Source: Actinoalloteichus_B caeruleus
GTDB taxonomy: Bacteria; Actinomycetota; Actinomycetes; Mycobacteriales; Pseudonocardiaceae
DNA: 64,000 nucleotides
Assembly: GCF_000718005.1 (NCBI RefSeq)
Contig: NZ_JODV01000013.1
Strand: one strand, 5' to 3'
The translations under genes were made by a program, and so were the position numbers. Below, one piece after another: positions 31,701-39,390 of the stretch. Numbering within the stretch: position 1 is the first letter of the stretch; each line of letters opens with the position of its first letter. The notes under the pieces were generated by a model. The model did no database searches. It had not been told where the DNA came from and worked only from the letters and a program-made list of their open reading frames with translations.

Positions 31701-32321
31701 ATGGAGGTGGAGACGCCGGTCGGCACCGCCCGGGTCGAGGTGCACGGCGCGGCCCAGGACCGGGGCGTCCTGCTGCTCGGCCACGGTGCGGGGGGCGGTA
31801 CCGACAGCCCTGACCTGGTCACGGCCACGCGAGCGGCGGTGGACGCGGGGGTGCACGTGGCGGCGGTCGAACAGCCCTACCGGGTGGCCGGTCGTCGGGC
31901 GCCCGCTCCGGCCCGGCAGCTGGACGCCGCCTGGCTGGCCGTCGCCTCCGCGCTGGCGAGCGACCGCTTCCCGGAGCTGCCGCTGTTGTTCGGTGGGCGC
32001 TCGTCGGGGGCGCGCGTGGCCTGCCGCACGGCGGGTGCGGGGGGCGCGGAGGCGGTGTTGTGCCTGGCCTTCCCGGTGCATCCCCCCGGGAAGCCGGAGA
32101 AGCACCGGCTGGCGGAACTGGACGGGGTCGACGTCCCGGTGCTGGTGGTCCAGGGCGCGAGTGACCCCTTCGGCCGTCCCGAACCGGCTCCGCACCGGCA
32201 GGTGGTCCTGGTGGCGGGCAACCATTCGTTGCGGGGGGAGCAGGACCTGGTGTACCGGGCGGTCCACGAGTGGCTCGACCGGGTGCTCCGCCCCCTCGAC
32301 CTCTCGGACTCGACCGCCTGA
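31701..32321 (+). CDS. Alpha/beta-hydrolase (KANL3/Tex30-like)
   Basis: A 206-residue small hydrolase. It shows LLLGHGAGGG (oxyanion region), the nucleophile elbow GGRSSGARVA, the acid loop VVQGASDPFG and a terminal GNHSL with the catalytic His, all expected of the KANL3/Tex30-type alpha/beta-hydrolases. The substrate is unknown. ATG 31701 is chosen over GTG 31692 by homology with the usual start; neither has a ribosome site, so coupling to the SRAP gene ending 14 bases before is likely. Confidence 0.85.
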   Translation: MEVETPVGTARVEVHGAAQDRGVLLLGHGAGGGTDSPDLVTATRAAVDAGVHVAAVEQPYRVAGRRAPAPARQLDAAWLAVASALASDRFPELPLLFGGRSSGARVACRTAGAGGAEAVLCLAFPVHPPGKPEKHRLAELDGVDVPVLVVQGASDPFGRPEPAPHRQVVLVAGNHSLRGEQDLVYRAVHEWLDRVLRPLDLSDSTA

Positions 32322-32357
32322 GCTCGCCCGCGCCCCCGGCACGGGGACGGGTGCCCG

Positions 32358-32834
32358 TCAGGCGCAGAGCGCGGCGACGGTGCCGTTGGTCAGCCTCACC
32401 AGGTCCGCCGGGGCGAGTTCGATCTCCAGGCCGCGGCGGCCACCGCTGCAGAAGATGGTCTCGAACCGTTCGGCGGAGGCGTCCAGCACCAGCGGAAGGC
32501 GCTTGCGCTGCCCGAGCGGCGAGATGCCACCGGCGACGTACCCGGTGGCCCGCTCGGCGTCGACCACCTCGGCCAGCCGTGCCCTCTTCACCCCCACGGC
32601 GGCCGCGAGCGCCTTGAGGTCCAGCTGCCTGGTCACCGGGATGACCCCCACCAGCAGGGTCCCCGCCGAGTCCGCCACCAACGTCTTGAACACCCGCTCG
32701 GGCGCGACCCCCAAGGCCTCGGCCGCTTCCAGGCCGTAGGACTCGTGCCTGGGGTCGTGGTCGTAGCCGTGGAGGGTGTGCGGCACGCCCCGCCTGCTCA
32801 CCAGCGTGGTCGCCGGTGTCCCGTGTCCCGCCAT
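32358..32834 (-). CDS. ybaK: Cys-tRNA(Pro)/Cys-tRNA(Cys) deacylase YbaK-type
   Basis: A 158-residue YbaK/EbsC editing-domain protein that hydrolyses mischarged Cys-tRNA(Pro). It starts MAGHGTPATTLVSRRGVPHTLHGYDHDP and contains the conserved VFKTLVADS with the catalytic Lys, YVAGGISPLGQRKRLP and CSGGRRGLEIEL. Only 36 bases separate its end from the convergent hydrolase. The ATG is 6 bases after a TATCCT element and has no ribosome site, suggesting a leaderless transcript. Confidence 0.93.
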   Translation of the reverse strand: MAGHGTPATTLVSRRGVPHTLHGYDHDPRHESYGLEAAEALGVAPERVFKTLVADSAGTLLVGVIPVTRQLDLKALAAAVGVKRARLAEVVDAERATGYVAGGISPLGQRKRLPLVLDASAERFETIFCSGGRRGLEIELAPADLVRLTNGTVAALCA

Positions 32835-32840
32835 GCCGGA

Positions 32841-32846
32841 AGGATA
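32841..32846 (-). promoter_or_regulatory. Putative -10 element for leaderless ybaK
   Basis: TATCCT on the minus strand, 6 bases before the ybaK ATG. There is no Shine-Dalgarno sequence, so a leaderless start is likely. Confidence 0.45.
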
Positions 32847-32890
32847 GGCGGGCCGGCCGAAGGGAGGACCGGGTGACCGCGGGCACCCCG

Positions 32891-32916
32891 GGAATGCGAG
32901 CGGCGTGGGACGCGTT
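32891..32916 (+). promoter_or_regulatory. SigH/SigR-type promoter of sigH
   Basis: GGAAT (32891-32895), 18 bases, then GTT (32914-32916) is an exact match to the SigH/SigR consensus. It lies about 140 bases before the sigH GTG, consistent with autoregulation known for this sigma family. Confidence 0.65.
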
Positions 32917-33054
32917 GTGCGCGACGTGGTCACAGATGTCGTAACGCGCGAAAGCGGGCACGACGACGTAGGGTTGGCGGCGGTCGCCGGCCAGCGTGGT
33001 CGGCCCACGTCGAGGGTGACCGCCGGGCTGTCCGCGCGGCGGGGAAGGAGGCCG

Positions 33055-33717
33055 GTGACCGGAAGGTCCGAAGCCGGACGCCCCGCTGGTGAGGGCACGT
33101 CCTCGCAGGGTGGGGACCAGCCGGCGGAGAGCGCCGCCGAACGGGCGGCGCGGTTCGAACGGGACGCCATGCCGCTGCTCGACCAGCTCTACGGCGCGGC
33201 CCTGCGGATGACCAGGAACGCCGCCGACGCCGAGGACCTCGTCCAGGAGACCTTCCTCAAGGCCTACGCCGCCTTCGAGTCGTTCGCCTCCGGCACGAAC
33301 CTGAAGGCGTGGTTGTACCGCATCCTGACCAACACCTACATCAACGGCTACCGCAAGAAGCAGCGGCAGCCCCAGCAACAGCCGACCGACGAGATCGCGG
33401 ACTGGCAGCTGGCCCAGGCCGAGAGCCACACCTCGCAGGGGCTGCGCTCCGCCGAGGTGGAGGCGCTGGACCGGTTGCCGGACACCGCGGTCAAGGCGGC
33501 GTTGCAGGAGCTCGCCGAGGACTTCCGGATGGCCGTCTACCTCGCGGATGTCGAGGGCTTCTCCTACAAGGAGATCGCGGAGATCATGGGAACACCGATC
33601 GGAACAGTGATGTCCCGACTCCACCGAGGCCGGGCACAGCTGCGCGAGCTGCTCACGGACGTGGCGAGGGACCGTGGATTTCTCCGTTCGGGGCAGCGGG
33701 AGGTGACTGGCTCGTGA
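33055..33717 (+). CDS. sigH: ECF sigma factor SigH (SigR type)
   Basis: A 220-residue group-4 (ECF) sigma factor controlling thiol-oxidative and heat stress genes. Region 2 runs from about residue 40 (ALRMTRNAADAEDLVQETFLKAYAAFESF, WLYRILTNTYINGYRKKQR); region 4 from about 145 (LQELAEDFRMAVYLADVEGFSYKEIAEIMGTPIGTVMSRLHRGRAQLRELL). GTG 33055 has AAGGAGG immediately upstream. The frame continues open for 50 codons before it, which could give a longer isoform, as described for Streptomyces SigR. It overlaps its anti-sigma gene by 4 bases. Confidence 0.96.
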   Translation: MTGRSEAGRPAGEGTSSQGGDQPAESAAERAARFERDAMPLLDQLYGAALRMTRNAADAEDLVQETFLKAYAAFESFASGTNLKAWLYRILTNTYINGYRKKQRQPQQQPTDEIADWQLAQAESHTSQGLRSAEVEALDRLPDTAVKAALQELAEDFRMAVYLADVEGFSYKEIAEIMGTPIGTVMSRLHRGRAQLRELLTDVARDRGFLRSGQREVTGS

Positions 33718-34055
33718 GTTGTGGCGACGCGACGACCCCGTGTCACGAGGTCCTGGGTGAGCTGTGGCTGTACCTCGACCACGAGTGCGACGAGAAGCGC
33801 CGGGAGGTGCTGCAACGGCACCTGGACGAGTGCGGGCGTTGCCTCGAGCACTTCGGGATCGAGGAACACCTGAAGGAGCTGTTGGCCCGCAAGTGCGGTA
33901 ATGAGCAGGCCTCGGCCGACTTCAAGGAGCGGCTGCGCGCCTCCATCAGGGAGACGGTGCTCGCACAGGCGGAGGTGACGGTGGAGCCCGCGGCGGGCGG
34001 GGCCCGAACCGTGGAGGTCACCCTCACCAACCAGCGGGTGGACGAGGAGGCCTGA
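33714..34055 (+). CDS. rshA: Zinc-binding redox anti-sigma factor RshA (RsrA type)
   Basis: A 113-residue ZAS-family anti-sigma factor. The zinc motif HxxxCxxC is His36, Cys40, Cys43, with Cys10 the likely fourth ligand; further Cys at 3 and 25. Oxidation forms disulfides, releases zinc and frees SigH. GTG 33714 overlaps the sigH stop as GTGA and has GGGAGG 9 bases upstream, giving the coupled stoichiometric expression usual for this pair. Confidence 0.95.
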   Translation: MSCGDATTPCHEVLGELWLYLDHECDEKRREVLQRHLDECGRCLEHFGIEEHLKELLARKCGNEQASADFKERLRASIRETVLAQAEVTVEPAAGGARTVEVTLTNQRVDEEA

Positions 34056-34080
34056 CCGGCCCGGACGGCATGTCGAACGG

Positions 34081-34118
34081 CGACGGGGGCCCGGAGCACG
34101 CGCTCCGGGCCCCCGTCG
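34081..34118. terminator. Bidirectional terminator between rshA and the bL37 gene
   Basis: A perfect 17-base-pair stem (34081-34097 with 34102-34118) and a 4-base loop, placed between convergent genes that end at 34055 and 34125. Confidence 0.85.
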
Positions 34119-34124
34119 TCGGCC

Positions 34125-34199
34125 TCAGGAGTTGGGCCGCTTGCCGTGGTTGGCCTTGTTCTTCTTCCGGTCACGCTTCTTGCGCGCACGCTTTCCCAT
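34125..34199 (-). CDS. 50S ribosomal protein bL37 (24 residues)
   Basis: A tiny, strongly basic protein, MGKRARKKRD followed by RKKNKANHGKRPNS. It matches the actinobacterial ribosomal protein bL37 found in mycobacterial 50S structures. AAGGAGG lies 6 bases before ATG 34199, one of the best ribosome sites in the window. A frame extending further upstream exists but is not conserved and lacks a ribosome site. It is easily missed by gene callers because of its length. A strong terminator follows 6 bases after its stop. Confidence 0.88.
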   Translation of the reverse strand: MGKRARKKRDRKKNKANHGKRPNS

Positions 34200-34564
34200 G
34201 CGTTCCTCCTTCGTGGGGCCTCCACACGCCTCGCCGTGGTGGAGGAGCGACCGGTACCGCCAGGCGGAGCCGGGCGCAGGTCTACCCGTCAGTCTGACAC
34301 CTGGCCCCGGATGGGCCGGCCGGGGGTTGGCCCGCGGTGATCCCCGGCCGGCCGAACCGCGGCCCTGGCGGTGTGGGGGCACGCGGGCCGCCGCGCCGAC
34401 CTGGCGGAGCGGGAGCCGACCCCGCACCGGTGGGTGGGGGTGCGGGAGGGCCGAGGTGGGTAACCCGGTCCCAACGCCCGAGGCGGGCGGTCCGGGCCGA
34501 GCGTGGCGTGGCCAGGGGCGTGGTTGGATGGTCGGAGGGGACCTCCGAGCGAAGGCGGGACGGT
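34200..34564. other. 365-base divergent region, bL37 / biotinyl protein
   Basis: Upstream region shared by the bL37 gene and the biotinyl-domain gene. No gene or clear promoter was recognised; the sequence is very GC-rich. Confidence 0.4.
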
Positions 34565-34780
34565 ATGGCCGAGGAGATTCGGGCCGAGATCGTGGGAAAC
34601 GTGCTCCAGGTGCTGGCCACCGAGGGGCAGGCGGTCGACGACGGGGACACCCTCGTGCTCCTCGAGTCGATGAAGATGGAGATCCCGGTGCTCACGGAGA
34701 TCGCGGGGACCCTCTCCCGGTTGGCGGTCGCCGAGGGAGACGTGGTCCAGGAGGGCGACCTGATCGCCGTCGTCGAGTGA
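34565..34780 (+). CDS. Biotinylated 71-residue protein (TB7.3 type)
   Basis: A free-standing biotinyl/lipoyl attachment domain of 71 residues, the same length as M. tuberculosis TB7.3 (Rv3221c). The biotinylation motif is ESMKMEIPV with target Lys37. It looks like the carrier domain of an acyl-CoA carboxylase without the carboxylase; its partner is unknown. It lies 47 bases before pdtaS, as in mycobacteria. Confidence 0.94.
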   Translation: MAEEIRAEIVGNVLQVLATEGQAVDDGDTLVLLESMKMEIPVLTEIAGTLSRLAVAEGDVVQEGDLIAVVE

Positions 34781-34827
34781 CGGGGCGACCGTGACCGGAA
34801 CCTTCTTCCTCGGACGGGGTGGTGGCC

Positions 34828-36324
34828 TTGTCCACGCTCAGTGACCTGCTCGCCGAACACACGACCCTGTCGGACGGAGTCGTGGACCACCTGCAGATGG
34901 TGGTGGCGGAGTGGCAGCTGCTGTCCGACCTCTCCTTCGCGGACTTCCTGCTGTGGACCCCGGTGGAGAACGCCGACGGCGAGGTCGACGACGGCCGGTT
35001 CCTGTGCGTGGCGCAGGCCCGGCCCACCACGGCGCCGACGGCGCACCCCGAGGACCTCGTGGGCGGCGTCGTCACCTCCGTCGAGCACCCCCAGCTCCGG
35101 CGAGCCGTTCTCGACGGGCGCATCTGCCGGGAGGAGGAGCCGAAGTGGCACCTCGGGGTGCCCGTGCGCCGGGAGACGATCCCGGTCCGGTACGGGAACC
35201 GGGTGGTCGCCGTGTTGAGCCGGGACACGAACCTGGCGATGCCGAGGGTCCCGAGCCCGTTGGAGATCTCCTACCTGGGCAGTGCCTCGGACCTGTGCCA
35301 GATGGTGGCCGACGGGAGTTTCCCGACGAGCGAGCCGGCCCCCGACGTGCACACCAGTCCCCGGGTCGGCGACGGCCTGATCAGGCTCGACGCCACCGGA
35401 TCGGCGGTGTTCGCGAGCCCGAACGCCCTGTCGGCCTACCACCGGATGGGACACGCGGCCGACCTCCTGGGCACCCAGCTCGCGCCGCTGACCCGGGCGT
35501 TGATCTCCGATCCCTTCGACGCGACGGAGGTCGCCCAGCGCATCAGGCTGGCCGTTGACGGCCAGCCGAGCATGCGGATGGAGGCGGAGGCCCGAGGTGC
35601 CACCGTGCTCTTCCGCGCGTTGCCGCTGCGGCCCCGAGGGCAGGCGGCGGGAGCGCTGGTGCTGGTGCGTGACGTGACCGACCTGAAGCGGCGGGATCGG
35701 GCCCTGATGTCGAAGGACGCCACGATCCGTGAGATCCACCACCGGGTGAAGAACAACCTCCAGACCGTCGCCGCCCTGCTGCGCCTCCAGTCGAGGAGGA
35801 TGTCCACGCCGGAGGCGCGGCAGGCGCTCCAGGAGTCGATGCGCCGCGTGACGTCGATCGCGTTGGTGCACGAAACCCTGTCGATGTCGGTGGACGAGAG
35901 GGTCGACCTCGACGACGTGATCGACCGGGTCATCCCGATGATGAGCGACGTCGCGGCCGCGGAGAGCCGGGTGGCGGTCCGCCGGGACGGCCGGTTCGGC
36001 GTCGTCCCGGCCGAACTGGCGACCCCGTTGGTGATGGTGCTGACCGAGCTGGTGCAGAACGCGATCGAGCACGCGTTCAGCCGTGGGCAGCGCGGCGACG
36101 TCTCGTTGTCGGCGAGCCGGTCGGCGAAGTGGTTGGACGTGTTGGTCAACGACAACGGCAGGGGACTACCGGCCGGCTTCTCCCTCGAACGCGCCGACGG
36201 GCTCGGACTCCAGATCGTGCGGACGTTGGTGGACTCCGAGCTCCAGGGGTCGCTGAGCCTGCGACGAGGTGAGCCGGTGGGGACGCAGGCGGTCCTGCGT
36301 GTTCCGCTCAAGCGCCGCCGTTGA
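34828..36324 (+). CDS. pdtaS: Cytosolic sensor histidine kinase PdtaS
   Basis: A 498-residue soluble kinase of the PdtaS/PdtaR system (Rv3220c). A GAF domain (about residues 10-145) and a PAS domain (about 180-290) precede a HisKA_2 domain with EIHHRVKNNLQT (His304/305, phospho-acceptor) and an HATPase domain with ELVQNAIEHAF and DNGRGLP, ADGLGLQIV. PdtaS phosphorylates the ANTAR-domain regulator PdtaR, an RNA-binding antiterminator, which is not in this window. I start at TTG 34828 because MSTLSDLLAEHT matches the mycobacterial N-terminus; GTG 34819 and 34822 are in-frame alternatives. Confidence 0.93.
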   Translation: MSTLSDLLAEHTTLSDGVVDHLQMVVAEWQLLSDLSFADFLLWTPVENADGEVDDGRFLCVAQARPTTAPTAHPEDLVGGVVTSVEHPQLRRAVLDGRICREEEPKWHLGVPVRRETIPVRYGNRVVAVLSRDTNLAMPRVPSPLEISYLGSASDLCQMVADGSFPTSEPAPDVHTSPRVGDGLIRLDATGSAVFASPNALSAYHRMGHAADLLGTQLAPLTRALISDPFDATEVAQRIRLAVDGQPSMRMEAEARGATVLFRALPLRPRGQAAGALVLVRDVTDLKRRDRALMSKDATIREIHHRVKNNLQTVAALLRLQSRRMSTPEARQALQESMRRVTSIALVHETLSMSVDERVDLDDVIDRVIPMMSDVAAAESRVAVRRDGRFGVVPAELATPLVMVLTELVQNAIEHAFSRGQRGDVSLSASRSAKWLDVLVNDNGRGLPAGFSLERADGLGLQIVRTLVDSELQGSLSLRRGEPVGTQAVLRVPLKRRR

Positions 36325-36518
36325 TGGCCGGGGCTCCTCCGGATGGCGGAGATCATTCCGCTGTCCGGGGTGACATCCCGCTACTGGGGGAACGGGCGGC
36401 GCGCCGGGGTGGGACGTCGCTCCGATGTTCGGTCCGACGTTTGTCGGGCACTCGGAATCGTCTCGATTCCCGTCGCGCATGACGGGTTCAGGGGAAGGGA
36501 AATGCCCCGAACATGAAA

Positions 36519-36546
36519 ACGCCGAGAGCTCGGGGGCTCTCGGCGT
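36519..36546 (-). terminator. Intrinsic terminator of whiB1
   Basis: An 11-base-pair perfect stem (36519-36529 with 36536-36546), 6-base loop. On the minus strand it is followed by TTTTC, a short U tract rare in this GC-rich genome. It ends whiB1 and may also stop pdtaS transcription. Confidence 0.85.
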
Positions 36547-36566
36547 GATCAGAGGGTTCGCGCGGC

Positions 36567-36821
36567 TCAGGCGTTGCTCCGTGCGCGGGTCCGGGCATTG
36601 CGCCGCTTCAGCGCGCGTCGCTCGTCCTCGCTCATTCCGCCCCAGACGCCTGCGTCCTGCCCGCTCTCCAAAGCCCAGGTCAGGCACTCGGAGGACACCG
36701 GGCACCGTCGGCAGACGGCCTTCGCCTCGGCGATCTGCAGGAGGGCGGGACCGCTGTTGCCCACGGGGAAGAACAGCTCAGGGTCCTCGTCACGGCAGGC
36801 CGCGCGGTGGCGCCAGTCCAT
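36567..36821 (-). CDS. whiB1: Iron-sulfur transcription factor WhiB1
   Basis: An 84-residue Wbl protein. The four [4Fe-4S] ligands are Cys9, Cys37, Cys40 and Cys46 (CRRCPVSSEC); the beta-turn motif GVWGG and a basic C-terminal tail for DNA contact follow. WhiB1 is an essential nitric oxide-sensitive regulator that binds the primary sigma factor in M. tuberculosis. GAGGAG lies about 10 bases before ATG 36821. Two CRP-type sites lie upstream. Confidence 0.97.
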   Translation of the reverse strand: MDWRHRAACRDEDPELFFPVGNSGPALLQIAEAKAVCRRCPVSSECLTWALESGQDAGVWGGMSEDERRALKRRNARTRARSNA

Positions 36822-36891
36822 TGTTACGTGCTCCTCGCTAGGCGCGATGCAACGCGCCGGTCGTTGTTCGGGGGTAAGTGTGGCGGGTGCT

Positions 36892-36907
36892 TGTGAAGGC
36901 TTTCACG
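36892..36907 (-). promoter_or_regulatory. CRP-type binding site, proximal to whiB1
   Basis: TGTGAAGGCTTTCACG matches TGTGA-N6-TCACA with a single mismatch at the last base. It lies 71 bases before the whiB1 ATG. Confidence 0.7.
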
Positions 36908-36917
36908 TGCCTTGCCT

Positions 36918-36933
36918 TGTGAATGCTTTCACG
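36918..36933 (-). promoter_or_regulatory. CRP-type binding site, distal to whiB1
   Basis: TGTGAATGCTTTCACG is a second copy of the same pattern, 26 bases from the first. The M. tuberculosis whiB1 promoter is also known to carry two CRP (Rv3676) sites. Confidence 0.7.
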
Positions 36934-36965
36934 AACTGGCGCAATGTCAAGGGGTTAGATCCAAT

Positions 36966-37002
36966 CAGGTGAGGCAGCTCACCTGTAAGATCAAATTTGA
37001 TC
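36966..37002. repeat. Two adjacent palindromes in an AT-rich patch
   Basis: CAGGTGAG, 4 bases, CTCACCTG (36966-36985) is a perfect 8-base-pair hairpin. Three bases later comes the perfect 14-base palindrome GATCAAATTTGATC (36989-37002). They lie between whiB1 and the end of the lipid kinase gene and could be a terminator for the latter, an operator, or both. Confidence 0.55.
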
Positions 37003-37101
37003 ACGCTGAGTAGCTACGGGTGCGGCCAAGTCGGGGAGCTCGCTGGCCGAACCACACCCTATGGCGGTATGACACTCGCGCCCGTTGTGATTGCCCGGGA
37101 A

Positions 37102-38022
37102 TCAGACTACTACCTGTAGGGCGTTTCGTGTTGCGGAGAACTCGATTGTGGTGTGGTGACCGAGGAAGTCGCCGTCGACCTGGAGCCCCGTCGGCCTCGC
37201 GCAGCGCACCACGACCGAGGGCACGTCGTCCACCCGCAACACCGCGCGTCCCTTGGGTTCCCGCGACGAACTGACCACCTGCCCGAGGTGTCGGAGCACG
37301 GTCGGCAGCGCGGTGGAACGAAGACCGAAGACTCCCAGGCCGCCGTCGAAGGACGCCCCGGGGTTCACGTGCAGCGGCCGGCGACCGAGGTAGGTCCAGG
37401 GGTCGGTGTTCGACACGAACGCCAGGTGGAGACCGGTGACCGGTTCCCGACCGGGGAGCGTCGCGGTCAACAGGGGGCGGCGACCGACGAGCCGGAAGTA
37501 GTTCGCCACGGCGATGCGCACGTAACGGGCGGCACTCGCCTCGCGGCCCCGCGCGCGCAGGCGCTCGACGCCGGCGATCACGTCGGCGTCCCAGCCCACC
37601 CCCGCGTTGAACGTGAACCACCTGCCGTTGGCCCGGCCGAGGCCCACCCGTCGGGACCGCCCCTCCTCGATCGCGGTGAGCAGCTGGTGCGTCGCCTCCA
37701 CCGGATCCCTGGGCATGCCCAGCGCACGGGCGAACACGTTGCCCATGCCACCGGGAACCACGCCCAGCGCGGGGACGTCGTCCCGAACACCCCGGCGCAA
37801 CAGACCGTTGACCACCTCGTTCACCGTGCCGTCACCGCCGAGGGCCACGACGAGATCCACGCCGTCATCCATGGCCCTCGCGGCGGCGTCCGCGGCGTGC
37901 CCCCGGTAGTCCGTCTCGGCGACCTCCAGCCGGACGGTGCTCGCCAGTGCGTGCGCGAGCACGTCCCGAACCCCGGACGTCGTGGAGGTGGCCTGCGGGT
38001 TGACCACGAGGAGCGCGCGCAC
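37102..38022 (-). CDS. Diacylglycerol kinase-family lipid kinase
   Basis: A 306-residue DAGK_cat protein. It starts with VRALLVVNPQATS, has the nucleotide-binding motif LGGDGTVNEVVNGLL (GGDGT at residues 62-66) and GVVPGGMGNVFARALG, and ends with QVDGDFLG. Such enzymes phosphorylate diacylglycerol, sphingosine-like lipids or lipid precursors at the membrane; substrate not readable. The GTG at 38022 is 7 bases after TACCCT and has no ribosome site, so it is probably leaderless. Confidence 0.9.
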   Translation of the reverse strand: MRALLVVNPQATSTTSGVRDVLAHALASTVRLEVAETDYRGHAADAAARAMDDGVDLVVALGGDGTVNEVVNGLLRRGVRDDVPALGVVPGGMGNVFARALGMPRDPVEATHQLLTAIEEGRSRRVGLGRANGRWFTFNAGVGWDADVIAGVERLRARGREASAARYVRIAVANYFRLVGRRPLLTATLPGREPVTGLHLAFVSNTDPWTYLGRRPLHVNPGASFDGGLGVFGLRSTALPTVLRHLGQVVSSSREPKGRAVLRVDDVPSVVVRCARPTGLQVDGDFLGHHTTIEFSATRNALQVVV

Positions 38023-38029
38023 GCATCGC

Positions 38030-38035
38030 AGGGTA
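38030..38035 (-). promoter_or_regulatory. Putative -10 element for the leaderless lipid kinase gene
   Basis: TACCCT on the minus strand, 7 bases before GTG 38022, identical to the element before the HAD gene. Confidence 0.4.
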
Positions 38036-38204
38036 GGCCAGCCCGTCGCGTGATCGCGCGTCGCCTGGCCGGGCGATCCCCAGCGCGCCCCGTGATCGCC
38101 ACGCGTCCCGCGCGTCACGGGCGGCCGCGCCACGTCGACCTCGAGCTGGTCGGGGTTATCATCGGCGTTCGGAACTCCCGCCCCCCATCCCGTGAGGTGT
38201 CCCC

Positions 38205-38675
38205 GTGCGCTCCGAGTCGCCGCCGCGGTCCGTCCGACTCGCCGGACTTCTCGTCGCCCTCCAGGGGCTCGGGGGTCTCGGCTTCGTCGCGGTCTTCCTC
38301 ACCAGGGAGATCGGCGGCGTCGGGCAGGAGACCGGCGGGAGCGGGTTCGGCCACGTCGCCTACTTCAGCCTGCTCAGCGTCGGCGTGCTCGCCATCGCCG
38401 CCGGGCTGCTGCGCGGTAAGCCGTGGGCCAGGACACCGGCGCTGTTCGTGCAGATCCTGCTGTTCGCGGTCGCCTGGTACGCCTTCGGCCCCTCCGAACA
38501 GCGGCTCGCCGGCGTCGCCCTCGGCGCCGTCTGCGTGGCGACCTTCGTCGCGCTGTGCACCATCAGGGCCCGCCTCTGGTCGGTCAACCTGACCGAGGAG
38601 GAGCTGGCACGGCGGGCCGGAGAGCCCCTCCCCGCCGGGGCCGGGCCGGGGGACGATCGTCCCGAGAACTCCTGA
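38205..38675 (+). CDS. Small integral membrane protein (Rv3217c-like)
   Basis: A 156-residue protein with about four hydrophobic helices (VRLAGLLVALQGLGGLGFVAVFL; VAYFSLLSVGVLAIAAGLL; ALFVQILLFAVAWYAF; LAGVALGAVCVATFVALC) and a hydrophilic tail (WSVNLTEEELARRAGEP). No function is known; position and size fit Rv3217c. GAGGTG precedes GTG 38205. It is divergent from the lipid kinase. Confidence 0.82.
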   Translation: MRSESPPRSVRLAGLLVALQGLGGLGFVAVFLTREIGGVGQETGGSGFGHVAYFSLLSVGVLAIAAGLLRGKPWARTPALFVQILLFAVAWYAFGPSEQRLAGVALGAVCVATFVALCTIRARLWSVNLTEEELARRAGEPLPAGAGPGDDRPENS

Positions 38676-38726
38676 GCTCGTCGACCCGACCGTCGAACCC
38701 GATCACGGACGCCGGAAGGACCTCTG

Positions 38727-39209
38727 ATGCGTTTCCGAGAGGCGAACTCCGCCGACTGGCCCAACATCTGGCCGATCTGGCACCGGATCGTGGCCGAGGG
38801 CGAGACCTACATGCTGCCCGACGTCGGCCAGGACGAGGCGGCGAGCTACTGGATGCTCCCCCCGCCGGCGAAGGTGTTCGTGCTCGAGGAGGACGGCGGA
38901 CTCCTCGCCACGGCCCTGCTCAAACCGAACCAACCGGCCGGAGGCGACCACGTGGCCAACGCCTCCTTCATGGTCGACCCTGACCAGGCCGGTCGCGGGC
39001 TCGGACGACGTCTCGCCGAGTTCGTCCTCGCGGAGGCGGCCCAGGCCGGCTACCTCGCGATGCAGTTCAACGCGGTCGTCGAGACCAACACCCACGCGGT
39101 CCGGCTGTGGAAGTCGCTCGGCTTCGAGGTGCTCGCGACCGTCCCCGACGCCTTCCGCCACCCCCGTCTCGGCCTCGTCGGCGCGCACATCATGCGTCGC
39201 GCGCTCTGA
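38727..39209 (+). CDS. GNAT-family N-acetyltransferase
   Basis: A 160-residue acetyl-CoA-dependent acetyltransferase, corresponding to Rv3216. The acetyl-CoA loop is FMVDPDQAGRGLGRRLAEFVL (RGLGRR is the Q/RxxGxG/A signature), followed by AMQFNAVVETNTHAVRLWKSLGFEVL, the usual motif B. The acceptor substrate is unknown. GGAAGGA lies 6 bases before ATG 38727. Confidence 0.88.
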   Translation: MRFREANSADWPNIWPIWHRIVAEGETYMLPDVGQDEAASYWMLPPPAKVFVLEEDGGLLATALLKPNQPAGGDHVANASFMVDPDQAGRGLGRRLAEFVLAEAAQAGYLAMQFNAVVETNTHAVRLWKSLGFEVLATVPDAFRHPRLGLVGAHIMRRAL

Positions 39210-39390
39210 ACCACCCGGGGTCGAGGGGGATCGCACGGCGGTCGGGGACCCGCCGACGTCTCCGACGGGCGACGCGTCCGCTCGTCGAACCGGTGCGGCG
39301 CGGGCGCCACGACCGGGTCTGACGTCGTACGCGTCGCCCCGCCCGCCCCACGGTGGGCCGCGGCGGTGCCAGGCCCCGGGTCGAACGCGT

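Noticed and set aside
37106..37133. GGAAT followed by GTT near the end of the lipid kinase gene
   Set aside because: The spacing is 20 bases rather than 18 and no plus-strand gene follows at a sensible distance.
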